Source: Dioscorea cayenensis subsp. rotundata (Eukaryota > Streptophyta > Magnoliopsida > Dioscoreales > Dioscoreaceae). Taken from it: 64,000 bases of DNA. Below the pieces are notes generated by a model. It was not told the origin of the DNA. It ran no database searches and saw only the letters and a list, made by a program, of their open reading frames with translations. Within the stretch, counting starts at the first letter, position 1. Each line of letters opens with the position of its first letter. This document shows, piece by piece, positions 9,701 to 20,582 of this stretch. The stretch is from assembly GCF_009730915.1 (NCBI RefSeq), contig NC_052474.1:5739501-5803500 (forward strand), in the 5' to 3' direction. The position numbers and the translations under genes are program-made.

Positions 9701-12700
9701 ATGTATTCACCACCACCATCAGTTCTTAAGATCTGAATTGAATGCCCACTCTGCTTTTCAACCAGTGCTTGAAATTTTTTAAAAACTCCAAACACTTCAG
9801 ATTTTTGCTGCACAAAATACACCCAGATTTTCCTGCTGTAATCATCAACAAAAGTAAGAAAATATCGATTCCCACCAATGGATGGTGTATTCATGGGTCC
9901 GCACACATCTGAATGCACAACTTCTAGAGGGTGAGAAGCATGCCAGTTATTCTTAGTTGAAAAGGAATTTCTATGCTGCTTTCCAAGAATACATCCTTCA
10001 CAGAATTGTTCAGGATGATCCAGTAAAGGCAATCCATTCACCATGTTCTTTTGAGCAAGCAATTTCAAACTTCTAAAATTCAGATGCCCAAATCTGAGAT
10101 GCCATAACCATGATGCATCCTTAATAATAGCACTAAAGCAGTGATATATATCAGTTCTTATGTCAATGCGAAACATTCTGCTTTTTTTGACATAAGCGAA
10201 TTAAGGATGACATTGCCACTCGTCAAGAATGGTTAAATGACCATTCTTCATCTCCATGCGATATCCTTTTTCAAGGAGTTGTCCCATACTCAGCAGGTTG
10301 TTTTTCATCCCTGGCACATAAAACACATCTGAGATAAATTGATGATCTCCATTCTTCAATTGTATCAAGATTCTACCTTTGCCCATAACAGGAATGATGC
10401 TATTATCTGCAAACTTAACAACTTTTTGTACTGATTCATCTAAATTCACAAAAAGCTCTTTTTTACCACTCATATGATTGGTGCATCCTGTGTCAAGATA
10501 CCAAGTGTTGAAGTTATAATCTTCTTTGTCATTTGAAACCATTAGTAGTGCATGGTCTTCAAAGTCCTCTTCTTGTGCAAACTGAACTACTTCTACAGAT
10601 TTCTTGTCTTGAGATACTTCAGCATAGCTTTTGTTTTTGTTAAATCTGCACTCATTTGCATAATGACCAAATCGATTACATGCAAAACACTTAATGTTGT
10701 TTTTATCATACCTTCCTCTTCCTCGTCCATGGCTTCTTTGGGAATATCTACCTCTTCCTCTTGCACCAAAATTACTTCTTGTTCCATGTTCATATTTCTT
10801 ATGCACAGCTTGATATCTGTTATTTCCTTTAGCTTCCTTTTCTTGTTCTGATTTGATAGAAAGTTGAACTTGAAAAGCCTTTTCAAGAGGTTTTTCTGAG
10901 AACTTTGCATTGATGCGTTGTTCATATGCTTCCAAAGAGCCCCACAACTCATCAACAGTCATGTCAGAAAGGTCTTTTGACTCCTCAATGGCAGTAGCAA
11001 TGGGATCAAATCTGGTTGTGACTGTCCGCAAGATCTTCTCCACCAATGTTTGCTCTTCGACTTTGTCTCCATTGAGTCGCATCTTATTTGCCAAGGCCTG
11101 TACTCGAGATGTATATTCTGCCACAGTGTCTGTGTTCTCCATCTGTAGGATTTTGCAAGAATATCCCACGCCTCTTTTGCAGTATCCGCAACAGCTATCT
11201 TCTCAAAAATCTCATCATTAACTCCTTGATGGATGTAATAGAGAGCCTTCCGATCTTTCTTTCTGGCTTCTCGGTAGGTCTGTCTTTGAGCTTCAGTTGG
11301 ATTGTTCTCCAAGGAAGGAACTCCATTTTCAACAACATCAAGAACTTCTTGAAAATCAAACAATACCTTCATCTGCACACTCCAACGATTGTAGTTCTTC
11401 CCATCTAGAGTAGGAAGAGTGGGATTAATTGTGCCGCTGTTGTGATTCGCCATGGCTCTGATACCAGATCTGATGGATTTAAAACAAAAGTGCTTCACTT
11501 TATTAGAGAATTCGTTAAGAATTACATTGAATGACTAGGCCTTTTTAAAAGGTTTGGACTCCATAACTAGAAACAAACTTTTTAAAGATAATCATTAATT
11601 TAAACTAAACTAATGAAGATAAGATAACACAAGATCTCTAAATGATAAGCTCTATCAGATTTGGGATTATTACTAACNNNNNNNNNNNNNNNNNNNNNNN
11701 NNNNNNNNNNNNNNNNNNNNNNNNNNNNNNNNNNNNNNNNNNNNNNNNNNNNNNNNNNNNNNNNNNNNNNNNNNNNNNNNNNNNNNNNNNNNNNNNNNNN
11801 NNNNNNNNNNNNNNNNNNNNNNNNNNNNNNNNNNNNNNNNNNNNNNNNNNNNNNNNNNNNNNNNNNNNNNNNNNNNNNNNNNNNNNNNNNNNNNNNNNNN
11901 NNNNNNNNNNNNNNNNNNNNNNNNNNNNNNNNNNNNNNNNNNNNNNNNNNNNNNNNNNNNNNNNNNNNNNNNNNNNNNNNNNNNNNNNNNNNNNNNNNNN
12001 NNNNNNNNNNNNNNNNNNNNNNNNNNNNNNNNNNNNNNNNNNNNNNNNNNNNNNNNNNNNNNNNNNNNNNNNNNNNNNNNNNNNNNNNNNNNNNNNNNNN
12101 NNNNNNNNNNNNNNNNNNNNNNNNNNNNNNNNNNNNNNNNNNNNNNNNNNNNNNNNNNNNNNNNNNNNNNNNNNNNNNNNNNNNNNNNNNNNNNNNNNNN
12201 NNNNNNNNNNNNNNNNNNNNNNNNNNNNNNNNNNNNNNNNNNNNNNNNNNNNNNNNNNNNNNNNNNNNNNNNNNNNNNNNNNNNNNNNNNNNNNNNNNNN
12301 NNNNNNNNNNNNNNNNNNNNNNNNNNNNNNNNNNNNNNNNNNNNNNNNNNNNNNNNNNNNNNNNNNNNNNNNNNNNNNNNNNNNNNNNNNNNNNNNNNNN
12401 NNNNNNNNNNNNNNNNNNNNNNNNNNNNNNNNNNNNNNNNNNNNNNNNNNNNNNNNNNNNNNNNNNNNNNNNNNNNNNNNNNNNNNNNNNNNNNNNNNNN
12501 NNNNNNNNNNNNNNNNNNNNNNNNNNNNNNNNNNNNNNNNNNNNNNNNNNNNNNNNNNNNNNNNNNNNNNNNNNNNNNNNNNNNNNNNNNNNNNNNNNNN
12601 NNNNNNNNNNNNNNNNNNNNNNNNNNNNNNNNNNNNNNNNNNNNNNNNNNNNNNNNNNNNNNNNNNNNNNNNNNNNNACATTGTTTCAAATATTTTCTTC

Positions 12701-15648
12701 TTTTGTTCATTAAGCCATATACACACAAGAAAAAGGAAAGCTTATTTGTGCATCTATCTTCACTGAGTTAGATCTATTTTTTTTTTTTGTTCTTCTTTAA
12801 CTATTCTTCGTTGCCTAAGAAGTAAGCACCATCATTTAAAAAAAGAGAGGATAAACCACTATTCATTCAAAAAGGATAAGCTCATCATTTGATTGTATTG
12901 ATTGTAATGCAATGATGATTTTTAGAAACTTTATTTCTGTAATTTAGTGAAACAGGTATAATATTTGGACCTCAAAACTTCATTCAGTAGTTTTCACTAT
13001 GCATGCATACCTTGCTGAAAACCTTCCACATTTTGACACGATTTCTATCAAAATCAAAGTAGCACCGTCTGTTTCTTCACTTCTGTTGGCAAAAACTACA
13101 AATTATCTCCTCTGTTCTAGAAGTAGAGATGTACAAAAGTATGCTTTTAATTGGACTTAGTGTGTTATTCCAAAGTTTCTACTTTTACTTTGTACCAAGC
13201 TGTGATATCTTTTCTTTTATTATTATTTGCAACGAAGAACAGTTACAAATTAACTCCTTTAATTGAAGTGTATTTTTATCTGATTAGACTTTATGGATGT
13301 TATTCCAAAGCTTCAACCTTTTACTAATATAAATATATGAATTTACATCCTCTCTACATCCAATTATCAGCGCCAACCAAAATTGATGAACATTATTACT
13401 GTTTATTATAATGTCTTAAACGGTAAAACTGTATATGTTATTGTAATATCTACTATTTATTAATGTTAGCTGTTGGATTAAGATCCAACGGCTCATAATG
13501 GACATCTATAGATTTTTTATTTATGAACGCCCATAGAGAATTGATATATAGAGAGATTAAATATGAATCTGTTGTAATGTCAGGAGCTTGTGGAGTGGGA
13601 GCACAAGAGTAAAATACCTGGTAAGATGCATGCCTGTGGTCATGATGCTCACATTGCAATGCTTCTAGGTGCTGCTAAAATCCTTCAGGAGCACCGTGAC
13701 GAGTTACAGGTTTGACAATAATTTTGTTTCATTTTGAATTTTACAAAGTATTCTACAGTTCGTGATTTTTAAAATGATTTTTAGGCTCTTTGAAACATAT
13801 TGCCTATGACAGGGAGCTCAATTGTTGTATTCATTATGGTCTGAGTTTGGTATGCTCTGCTATGAAACTACTGTTTTCTTATTCTGAAGTAATTCTGTAG
13901 AATTTTACAACTATGGGAATTGTTTTTGTTTATTTGTTTGGATGAGGAAAATGAGATTTAGTAGCAAAATGATGGAAAAGAATATGTATTGTGAAATATC
14001 ACTTTCCTTTCTTTTCCTTCATTTTACTTGATTCAAAGGAAATCTAAATGATCATGTGGACATATTTGGATTCAAAGGCGGTAAGAAGCTTATTAGGAAG
14101 CTTGTTTGGTTTTGTGAAACCAGGGAACTGTTGTGCTTATATTTCAACCTGCTGAGGAAGGAAGTGGTGGTGCGAAGAAAATGATAGAGCATGGAGCTCT
14201 GGAGAATGTTGAGGCCATCTTTGGTTTTCATGTCAGAAGCGCGAAGGCTCTTGGCACAGTAACATCCAGACCTGGACCTTTATTGGCTGCAAATGGGTTC
14301 TTTGAAGCAGTAATTAGTGGAAAAGGTGGTCATGCAGCCGTTCCTCAGCTTGCAATAGATCCCATTTTAGCCGCATCCAATGTGATTGTTAGTTTGCAGA
14401 ACCTTGTTTCTCGTGAAACTAATCCCTTGGAGTCGCAGGTACTTTAGTTTGCATCATCTGATTCTAGAGCTTGGCTTGAATATGTTCACTGTTATGTTCA
14501 TTCTTGACTTTCAGTTTTTTCCAATATTTTTTCTCTTGACAACTAGCAATATCGAGCTAAGTACAAGCCCGTGTAGAGATAGAATTTACTAGTTTATTGG
14601 GCACTTCGATCATTGCCGCTTAACTACTAGACAAAGAATATTAAGCTTCATGCATAGTGAGAAATTATTTACACTGAATTCTCATCCATGGATCTAGAAC
14701 TAATTTTCTTTCTTGCTCATTTCCTCCGACCATCCTTCAGTTTGTCAATTGTGCGAACAGTAGCATGAAGCTGGTCTCAGGCAAGGTGAAAATTTGTTGC
14801 TGGCTAATGTACTCTGTGTTCTCTTTGTTGCTCAGGTTGTAACAGTGGGTAAATTCCAAGGTGGTAGTGCATTCAATATCATTCCAGAATCTGTTAGCAT
14901 TGCTGGTACTTTCCGTTCCTTTTCAAAAGAAAGTTTCTTCCAGCTGAAGCAGCGCATTGAGGAGGTAAATTCTCATCTAATCAAACTTATTCCATATTTG
15001 ATCTAAAATATAAAGTTTCAGAGTCGTCACCTGTTAACATTTTCATCTATCTACATGTATATGTCACACATCAAAGTTAAATTCAGTTCAGGATCTAGAT
15101 GCCAACATTAACTACAAAGCTTGTTGTCCATACATTTATTTTTGAGGACATATAAATTCAAGCAGATAGGAACTGAGACTCACAAAAACATTTGTTTAAT
15201 TAACTAATGTGAGACTATTACATCTGATACAAACAAACAGGTTATTATAGCTCAAGCAGCAGTGCAAATGTGCAATGCAACAGTAGATTTCCTCACCGAG
15301 AAACAGCCCTTCTATCCTGTGACCGTCAACAGTGAACAACTTCATAGACACTTTCTGAATGTTGCTGGTGAAATGCTTGGATTTGACAACATTAAGGATG
15401 AGCTGCCCACAATGGGAGCAGAGGACTTCTCATTCTACTCTGAGGTCGTCCCGGTTGCATACTTCTACTTCTTGGGCATGCAGAACGAATCTCACCCACC
15501 ACTAAAAATCGGCCACTCTCCGCTCTTCCAAGTCAATGAAGAAGTGCTTCCATATGGAGCTGCCCTCCATGCAGCATTGGCCTTTGAGTACCTTTCTGAT
15601 GCCCAGATTCCTTCAATGGAGAAGGAAAGAGTTCATGATGAACTCTAG
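6755..15648 (+). CDS. IAA-amino acid hydrolase ILR1-like (M20 metallopeptidase family)
   Basis: The product hydrolyses amide conjugates of auxin to release free IAA, probably in the ER lumen. Exons are 6755-7081, 13584-13709, 14124-14438, 14836-14964 and 15241-15648, all joined in phase 0 with GT-AG introns, giving 434 aa. An N-terminal hydrophobic signal peptide (about residues 1-22) is followed by the M20 domain. Expected metal and active-site residues are present: ADMDAL, Cys127 and His129 in HACGHDAH, Glu162/Glu163 in PAEEGSGG, His187 in FGFHV, and His391 in GHSP. The protein ends HDEL, an ER-retrieval signal found in this family. Length matches the usual 430-450 aa. Intron 1 is 6.5 kb because it contains a copia element. 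The ATG at 6755 was chosen because it directly precedes the signal peptide. Substrate specificity among ILR1, IAR3 and ILL members cannot be read from sequence. Confidence 0.93.
7239..7442 (-). repeat. 3' LTR of the intronic copia element
   Basis: 204 bp, beginning TGATGGATTT and ending TACTAACA on the plus strand. It matches 11471-11677 almost completely. The CATTG target duplication lies immediately outside at 7234-7238. Confidence 0.93.
7443..7452 (-). promoter_or_regulatory. Polypurine tract (plus-strand DNA primer site)
   Basis: On the minus strand TAAGGGGGGA lies immediately inside the 3' LTR, the position of the polypurine tract that primes plus-strand DNA synthesis. It overlaps the TAA stop of the RNase H frame. 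Confidence 0.85.
7450..8136 (-). pseudogene. Copia pol: RNase H and end of reverse transcriptase
   Basis: An open 228-codon frame on the minus strand. Copia hallmarks are [59 protein letters not shown] and DILTKPL. The frame is separated from the upstream pol frame by the damaged reverse-transcriptase region, so it is not expressed as part of an intact polyprotein. Confidence 0.92.
8137..8814 (-). pseudogene. Copia pol: frameshifted reverse transcriptase core
   Basis: No frame stays open here, yet the minus strand in changing frames gives recognisable copia RT sequence. It follows a nonsense TAA at 8815-8817, at the place where copia RTs normally read [11 protein letters not shown]. Several small indels are needed to restore the frame. 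The element therefore cannot supply its own RT. Confidence 0.8.
8815..11453 (-). pseudogene. Copia gag, protease and integrase (broken frame)
   Basis: The minus strand starts at ATG 11453 with a typical copia gag N-terminus ([14 protein letters not shown]). The frame shifts at about 11150, where a stretch normally present in gag between AWDIL..SY and [11 protein letters not shown] looks deleted. From 11169 the frame carries a CCHC zinc knuckle ([14 protein letters not shown]) and the aspartic protease motif ([13 protein letters not shown]). It stops at TAA 10201-10203 and resumes in the same frame with the integrase zinc region (HLRFGH ... [11 protein letters not shown]) and catalytic core ([31 protein letters not shown]). 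It ends at TAA 8815-8817 at the beginning of RT. Confidence 0.93.
11455..11466 (-). promoter_or_regulatory. Primer-binding site complementary to initiator tRNA-Met
   Basis: The minus strand reads TGGTATCAGAGC, the usual copia primer-binding site for initiator methionine tRNA. It is 4 nt inside the 5' LTR and directly upstream of the gag ATG at 11453. Confidence 0.93.
11471..11678 (-). repeat. 5' LTR of the intronic copia element
   Basis: Same sequence as 7239-7442 apart from a few differences (near 11542-11556, 11580 and 11652). It runs into the N gap after TACTAAC. The missing final A is probably the base at 12678, immediately after the gap. Confidence 0.9.
11678..12677. other. Assembly gap of exactly 1000 N
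   Basis: A run of 1000 unknown bases. The round size suggests a placeholder rather than a measured length. The sequence resumes with A-CATTG, exactly what would follow the LTR (last base A, then the target duplication), so little or nothing may be missing. Confidence 0.95.
13330..13560. repeat. MITE-like inverted-repeat element in intron 1
   Basis: The left end (GAATTTACATCCTCTCTACATCC) and the right end, read as reverse complement (CAATTCTCTATGGGCGTTC, then AGATGTCCATTATGAGCCG), are related to each other and to the repeat at 1385-1490. A perfect inner palindrome, GTTGGATTAAGATCCAAC, lies at about 13471-13490. Ends are approximate and no target duplication was confirmed. Confidence 0.5.
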
Positions 15649-17772
15649 TTATTATTCTTTAAGTTTCATGCTTATAATGTTTATCAAAGTTATCATTCTT
15701 GTGATCATGTGTGTGATTCTTGTGAGAATGAGTTTGACTGAAGATGTATTTTTGTACAGATGGTTGGTTGTGGTTACTGCAATGCTCATGCACTTTGGAG
15801 GTATTTGATCTAATGTTGCTAAACGGATTTTCACCAAATTTGATCACATATGTTGTTTTTGTTGGAAACAGGAAGATGTTGAGTAAATTTGCATACACAC
15901 TCAGGATCACATTACCCGTACACCACTATTTTGTTTTAAAAAAAATGTACACACAAACATCTTTTTCTAGCATTTTCTGAATAAAAGATAAATACCTTTA
16001 ATTGATTCATGCCTTCTGAAAAATTGGCATTTTATTGGTTATTATTTATTTATTCTTTTTCAATGAAAACATCCATGTAAACAATCTTTTACTGTGGGAT
16101 ACATACACTCCAATGTCATGAGGGATAAATTAAATGAGAAAAATGGGGTAAATTAATGGTTTCAACGCCTTTAATTATTATAGAGAGAGATAGAGTCAAT
16201 AAAGATCGGTTGAGGAATGAGGGAAGCGGTAACATCAACAACCATAACACACATGAAAAAAATTGAACGTACGTCTGTGTGGGTGTGAACCATTCATTTT
16301 CATCCGCCATACAAACGAGACATCACATCCCACTCACTCCAATGTGTTAACTGTCCCAATCAAATCCAATCTCTTTGAATTTGAAATTTGAACATAATAT
16401 TTCAGAGTCAGTCATCCAGCAATGCACTGTTCTACCAATCTGAGAGGGATTTCTCTTCTAAACTAAAAGGATAAAATCATGGGCATCACCAAATCATACA
16501 ATTAACATTTTCTCATTTTGAATATTTCATGCTGAGCCCTTGTTATAATTTTTTTTATTGAAATAAATAAATAAATAAATAGCAAATCATCCGAAATTAA
16601 AAAAAAAAACATTCTTTTATAGGCATATATAAATACACAGAGAGAGAAAGAGAAAAACCTCAACACTAAATATGAGCATGTTTTTAAATTGCTTATCAAT
16701 AAAAAAGAAACAAATAAAAACAATTTTATAAATGTTACGAGAAGATATGATACTTTTACCAGTTCGAGGCATGAGTTTTGAGTTTTGAACTAAAATACGA
16801 ACAATAATAATTAAATTAAGAAGTTCATGCTTAACTTACAAATACAGTATGTCCCAAATAATTGGCAATAAAGACTAAAGAGGGTATTTACTCAAATCCA
16901 ACCAGGTGCCGCACAACCAGACCCTTAGCCTAGTAAGATACAGATGGATTTCTAGTTTTTTTCCTCAACCAGTGAATGGCTCGTGACACGCGCAGTCCTA
17001 GATATAAACGAAATGAAATAAAGGAAGACAACCATACAAATCATGATGGCTAAAGCACATGCAAGGCCTCATCTTTTGTGAGTTGAGTTGGTTCATCATC
17101 ATGCCTTTTGTTTCACTAGCGTACATCACTTACTTTCCTTTCTACTTCCTTCACTACTAAGTAATAACATTGCTGCAAACACTCGCTCTCTCTTTCAACA
17201 CATTATATATATATATATATATATATATTAAAATCAATCCCATTTATATTCACTAAATTGTGCTTTGTGCGACACCCCCACTCAAAAAAGTCACTAAAAA
17301 CGAATAGATTACATTTAATATATCAGAGCATATCATAAAGGGTTTGGAAAAGCATGTAGAATATTATCACCCATCTTTTAAAAGAAAAAAAAAAGACAAT
17401 AAATAGACAAACACGTCAAAATCGGCATCATTAGCGCCGATGTTTTGGTGTTACAGTGAAGACCTAACCTGAATTAATTGAAACAAAAATTCAACACCAA
17501 ACACGCCTGAGAAATCAGTTTCATTTATTTTTCATTTATCAAAATTAATTTGTAAATTATCCAATATTTAATTTGAACGATCTCCTCAAAAAAGAAAAAA
17601 AAGGAAATCTAAACAATTCCATCTAAATTTCACGGTTAAGCAAATCATTGGGGTTATTTAATTTCATGAAAACCAACTGAAATTTTCATGAATTAGTCTC
17701 CCGAGATCCCAATCAACAGAAAGAACAAACCAAAACCCATAATCGAACCATCTGAGAAAACATAAATCAGAC

Positions 17773-17818
<46 letters not shown>

Positions 17819-18168
17819 GGAGGCAAATAAGAAAACAGTAGCAACAGATCGATGAATAGAAGCAACAAAACGAGAAGTATATGAATCTATGCAGCAAAAC
17901 AAACCATATCTACAGAAATAAAACTCAGATCGGAAACACCAATCTTATTATCCTTAATCTAGACACACCTCAAACCCTAAAGTCCAGATCGGTCCCAAGA
18001 AAACCCAAAAAGAGCCATCTAAAAGCCGATCCGAACAATGCTGAAGAGATAACAAGTAGTAACCCTACTATAAAACCCATATACGAGGAGTATAAGACGA
18101 GAGAGCCACGGATCCGAACCGAAACGCGCACCACAACGGAGAGATCCGGCACGGAACGAGGTCTTCGC
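15649..18168. other. Intergenic DNA between the amidohydrolase and AG-peptide genes
   Basis: The first part is the 3' UTR of the upstream gene. The rest is AT-rich with microsatellites: (AT)n at about 17204-17229 and (CA)n at 17776-17816. The 3' UTR of the minus-strand AG-peptide gene should lie just below 18169. Frames through the CA repeat are not genes. Confidence 0.65.
17776..17816. repeat. (CA)n microsatellite
   Basis: About 20 uninterrupted CA dinucleotides, roughly 350 bp downstream of the AG-peptide stop codon. It could be length-variable between individuals. Confidence 0.97.
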
Positions 18169-18351
18169 TTAATGGCGGAGAGATCCGAGAAGGAGAGCAA
18201 CGGTGGAGACGAAAAGGGAAGCGGCGATGGGGGAGGAGAGGGCGGTAGCGCCGGAGGCCGGGGCTGGTGCAGGAGCATCAGCAGCCAAAGCCACCGCGGC
18301 GAGGGCGAGGACAGAGACGGCCATCATCAGGAGCTTGGCGATGGCCTCCAT
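18169..18351 (-). CDS. Arabinogalactan peptide (AG-peptide), GPI-anchored
   Basis: A single-exon 60-aa precursor of a cell-surface proteoglycan. It has the standard AG-peptide layout: an N-terminal signal peptide (about residues 1-23, cut after ALA), a very short mature part rich in Ala-Pro (ADAPAPAPASGA, whose prolines would be hydroxylated and O-glycosylated with arabinogalactan), and a C-terminal hydrophobic GPI-attachment signal (AASLFVSTVALLLG). Length is typical of the family. A TATA box lies about 100 bp upstream. The role is presumably at the plasma membrane and cell wall; the exact function is unknown. Overlapping frames on the plus strand are shadows. Confidence 0.88.
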   Translation of the reverse strand: MEAIAKLLMMAVSVLALAAVALAADAPAPAPASGATALSSPIAASLFVSTVALLLGSLRH

Positions 18352-18450
18352 TGCTGTAGATCGGCGAGCTTAGGGTTTGGTAGTACGAGAAGGTTCTGGA
18401 GCGAAAAGGAGAAGGGTAGAGGTACAGTGGAGAGAGAGAATTAGAGGGAT

Positions 18451-18460
18451 ATTTATAGAG
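18451..18460 (-). promoter_or_regulatory. TATA box of the AG-peptide gene
   Basis: The minus strand reads CTCTATAAAT, 100 bp upstream of the ATG at 18351, in the usual position for a plant TATA box with a short 5' UTR. Confidence 0.7.
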
Positions 18461-18464
18461 GGGA

Positions 18465-20582
18465 TGAGTACAGGGGCAGTTTGGGCAACTCTGCTCGAAT
18501 ACAGGCTGGCGGGAATAGCGGGGTGACAACTGGCTTTGGTAATGGGTCCCATCACAGTGTGATTTTCCAAATAAGACCTTATTATTTGTGTTGTGGTCTG
18601 AGGCCATCCTGACCGTTGATTTTTATTTTTGCTTTGAAGTTTGTGCATAGTTGATGGTTTAGTTTGCATTTTTACCCTCATAATTTGAGAATCTTTGAGT
18701 AATAACTGATAAGTAGTTAATACTGAGAAGCATCAAGAGATGAGATGATAAATTGATTAAAAATATATATATATGCTGAGTAGGGTCATGGAGTTTTTAC
18801 TTTTTAGAACACTTGCACATGAGTTGTTTTGAAAAAGATAATTCTGGATTTACTGGGATTAAAGAAAGGTAAACTTTAGTAGGGATGTACATGAAAATAT
18901 GAGACTTTATGAGGGTATATGCACAAAAAAAAAAATTTGTTTGATGAGTTTGCTTCGAAAAGGGCAAACAGAACAAAGCAATGTTGTAGTCACAAACTTA
19001 AATTAGTGAACACTTTAAAATTTAAATAAGTGCAAACAATGTTCAATTATTATTCTAATCAAAAGAAACACTATAAGTTAATAATAATAATAATTAAAAA
19101 AAAAACAACAGAAACAAGTGACAACAACTTGGATTGTTCCACAGCAATGCAGGGGAAAAGATAAAAATTAAACTAAGAATATTAGTGGTTAAAATGGTCT
19201 TTGTTTGTGTGGTTTTGAAAAGATGTCCTGATTCCCTGAAAACAATGAAGGATTTAATGAACACTGGGAAATTGCTCAAGATTGGAAAGAGATATAAAAG
19301 CAGAGTAGAGTTGAGTCTCATTTTTTCTTGAAGATTATTTCATTGAATGCTTGCTACATTTGGATGATTCCTTTGTTTTCAGGGAATTCTATTTTTGGGC
19401 AGTTTAGTTTTTCAGTAGTGTGATTGGTGATTTGGATTGAGTAGGAGTGGGACAAAAAGAAAAAATAAATAAATAAGGGGGAAAGATAACATATTTAAAG
19501 TAAATAATTACTATCAATATTTATATGTCTCAATTCTCCATGTGCTATTAAAGCTATTTATTTTTCTCTATTTTTAATATTATTAATTATAGTAAATAAC
19601 TGGGTGTAAGTTTCTTAAAAGAGAGAGACTCAAAACAGACATTTTAATTAATCAAGTGGTACAAGACAGATGCCTTATGGTGTATTAAGATGCTTGAAGA
19701 GAAGAAGAACAAAAGTGGTCCTCCAAACTAGAGTTCTTTTTCCTAAACAAAGATGACTCAAAAAGCAGTCTTTGATTTAAAATTTGAGTTTCTTTTTGAG
19801 AATGTAAGATTAGAAATTTAGAAAGCTGTGTGCAACTCATCCATGTGCAAGAACATGTGGGCAACTAATGTGTGTTGTAATGTTTTTATTTTATTTTATT
19901 TTATTTTTCTTATTTCTTCACCTGCTCACTATTTCTATGCCTCATATTATCTGTCCATTCATCTCTGTGGGACACCATTACCATCACATCAAACATCAAA
20001 CACTAAAAATAATAAACATTATGCATATATATATATATATATATATACATATATAAATTTTATATCACCAACCAATCTATGTAAAAAAGATGTCTTCTTG
20101 TTTCAAATAAATAAAATTTCTTAAAAACAGGGCATGCTTATCTCATAAAAAAGTAAAAAAACAGACACAGATGATAGTGAAGTTTCTCATACATCATCAG
20201 GCATGCCTAAAAGAAAACAAAATAGTAAAATTAACATATAATTTATTTTCACATAAATCATACAAAATAAGTCCACCAGAAATACAAATTCAAGGGTTCT
20301 AATACATGTGAATCCAATCCCAATAACAACAAATAATGTTGCTAATTTCACACTAGATTTGCTTATGCTTAAAGATGGTACATGATTTACAGGTAAGACC
20401 ATCTCCAGAATCAAGCATTGTATATATGAACTTCTTCTGCCTGGCTTCAAGATTGCTACACATATTGCAAGAGAATGAGAGCCAGAATATGGCAAGAATA
20501 TGACTATTTCATCCGCCAGAATACGGCAAGAATACGGCTATTTAATCGTGTATTTACACCGGAAATGGATTTGAGATGCATC
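18465..20582. other. Intergenic DNA upstream of AG-peptide and downstream of VPE
   Basis: No gene was recognised. The 3' UTR of the legumain gene occupies the part just below 20583, including a short duplicated motif (AATA(T/C)GGCAAGAATA) near 20487 and 20521. An (AT)n run lies at about 20027-20048. The short open frames (19134-19331, 19828-20124) have no family likeness. Confidence 0.6.

Larger units (their letters stand above)
7239..11678 (-). mobile_element. Ty1/copia LTR retrotransposon inside intron 1 (non-autonomous by mutation)
   Basis: Two near-identical LTRs in direct orientation (7239-7442 and 11471-11678) enclose gag, protease, integrase, reverse transcriptase and RNase H in copia order, read on the minus strand. 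A tRNA-Met primer site and a polypurine tract sit at the inner LTR edges. The 5-bp target duplication CATTG is seen at 7234-7238 and 12679-12683, the second just after the assembly gap. The element is antisense to its host gene. LTR differences are few (about two substitutions and a few one-base length changes), so insertion is recent, but the coding frame is broken by stops and deletions. Confidence 0.95.

Noticed and set aside
11638..12766. Long open frames of about 350-370 codons across 11678-12677 on both strands
   Set aside because: They consist of unknown residues from the 1000-N gap and carry no information.
17664..17902. Cys/Val-repeat frames on the minus strand
   Set aside because: Produced by translation of the (CA)n microsatellite.
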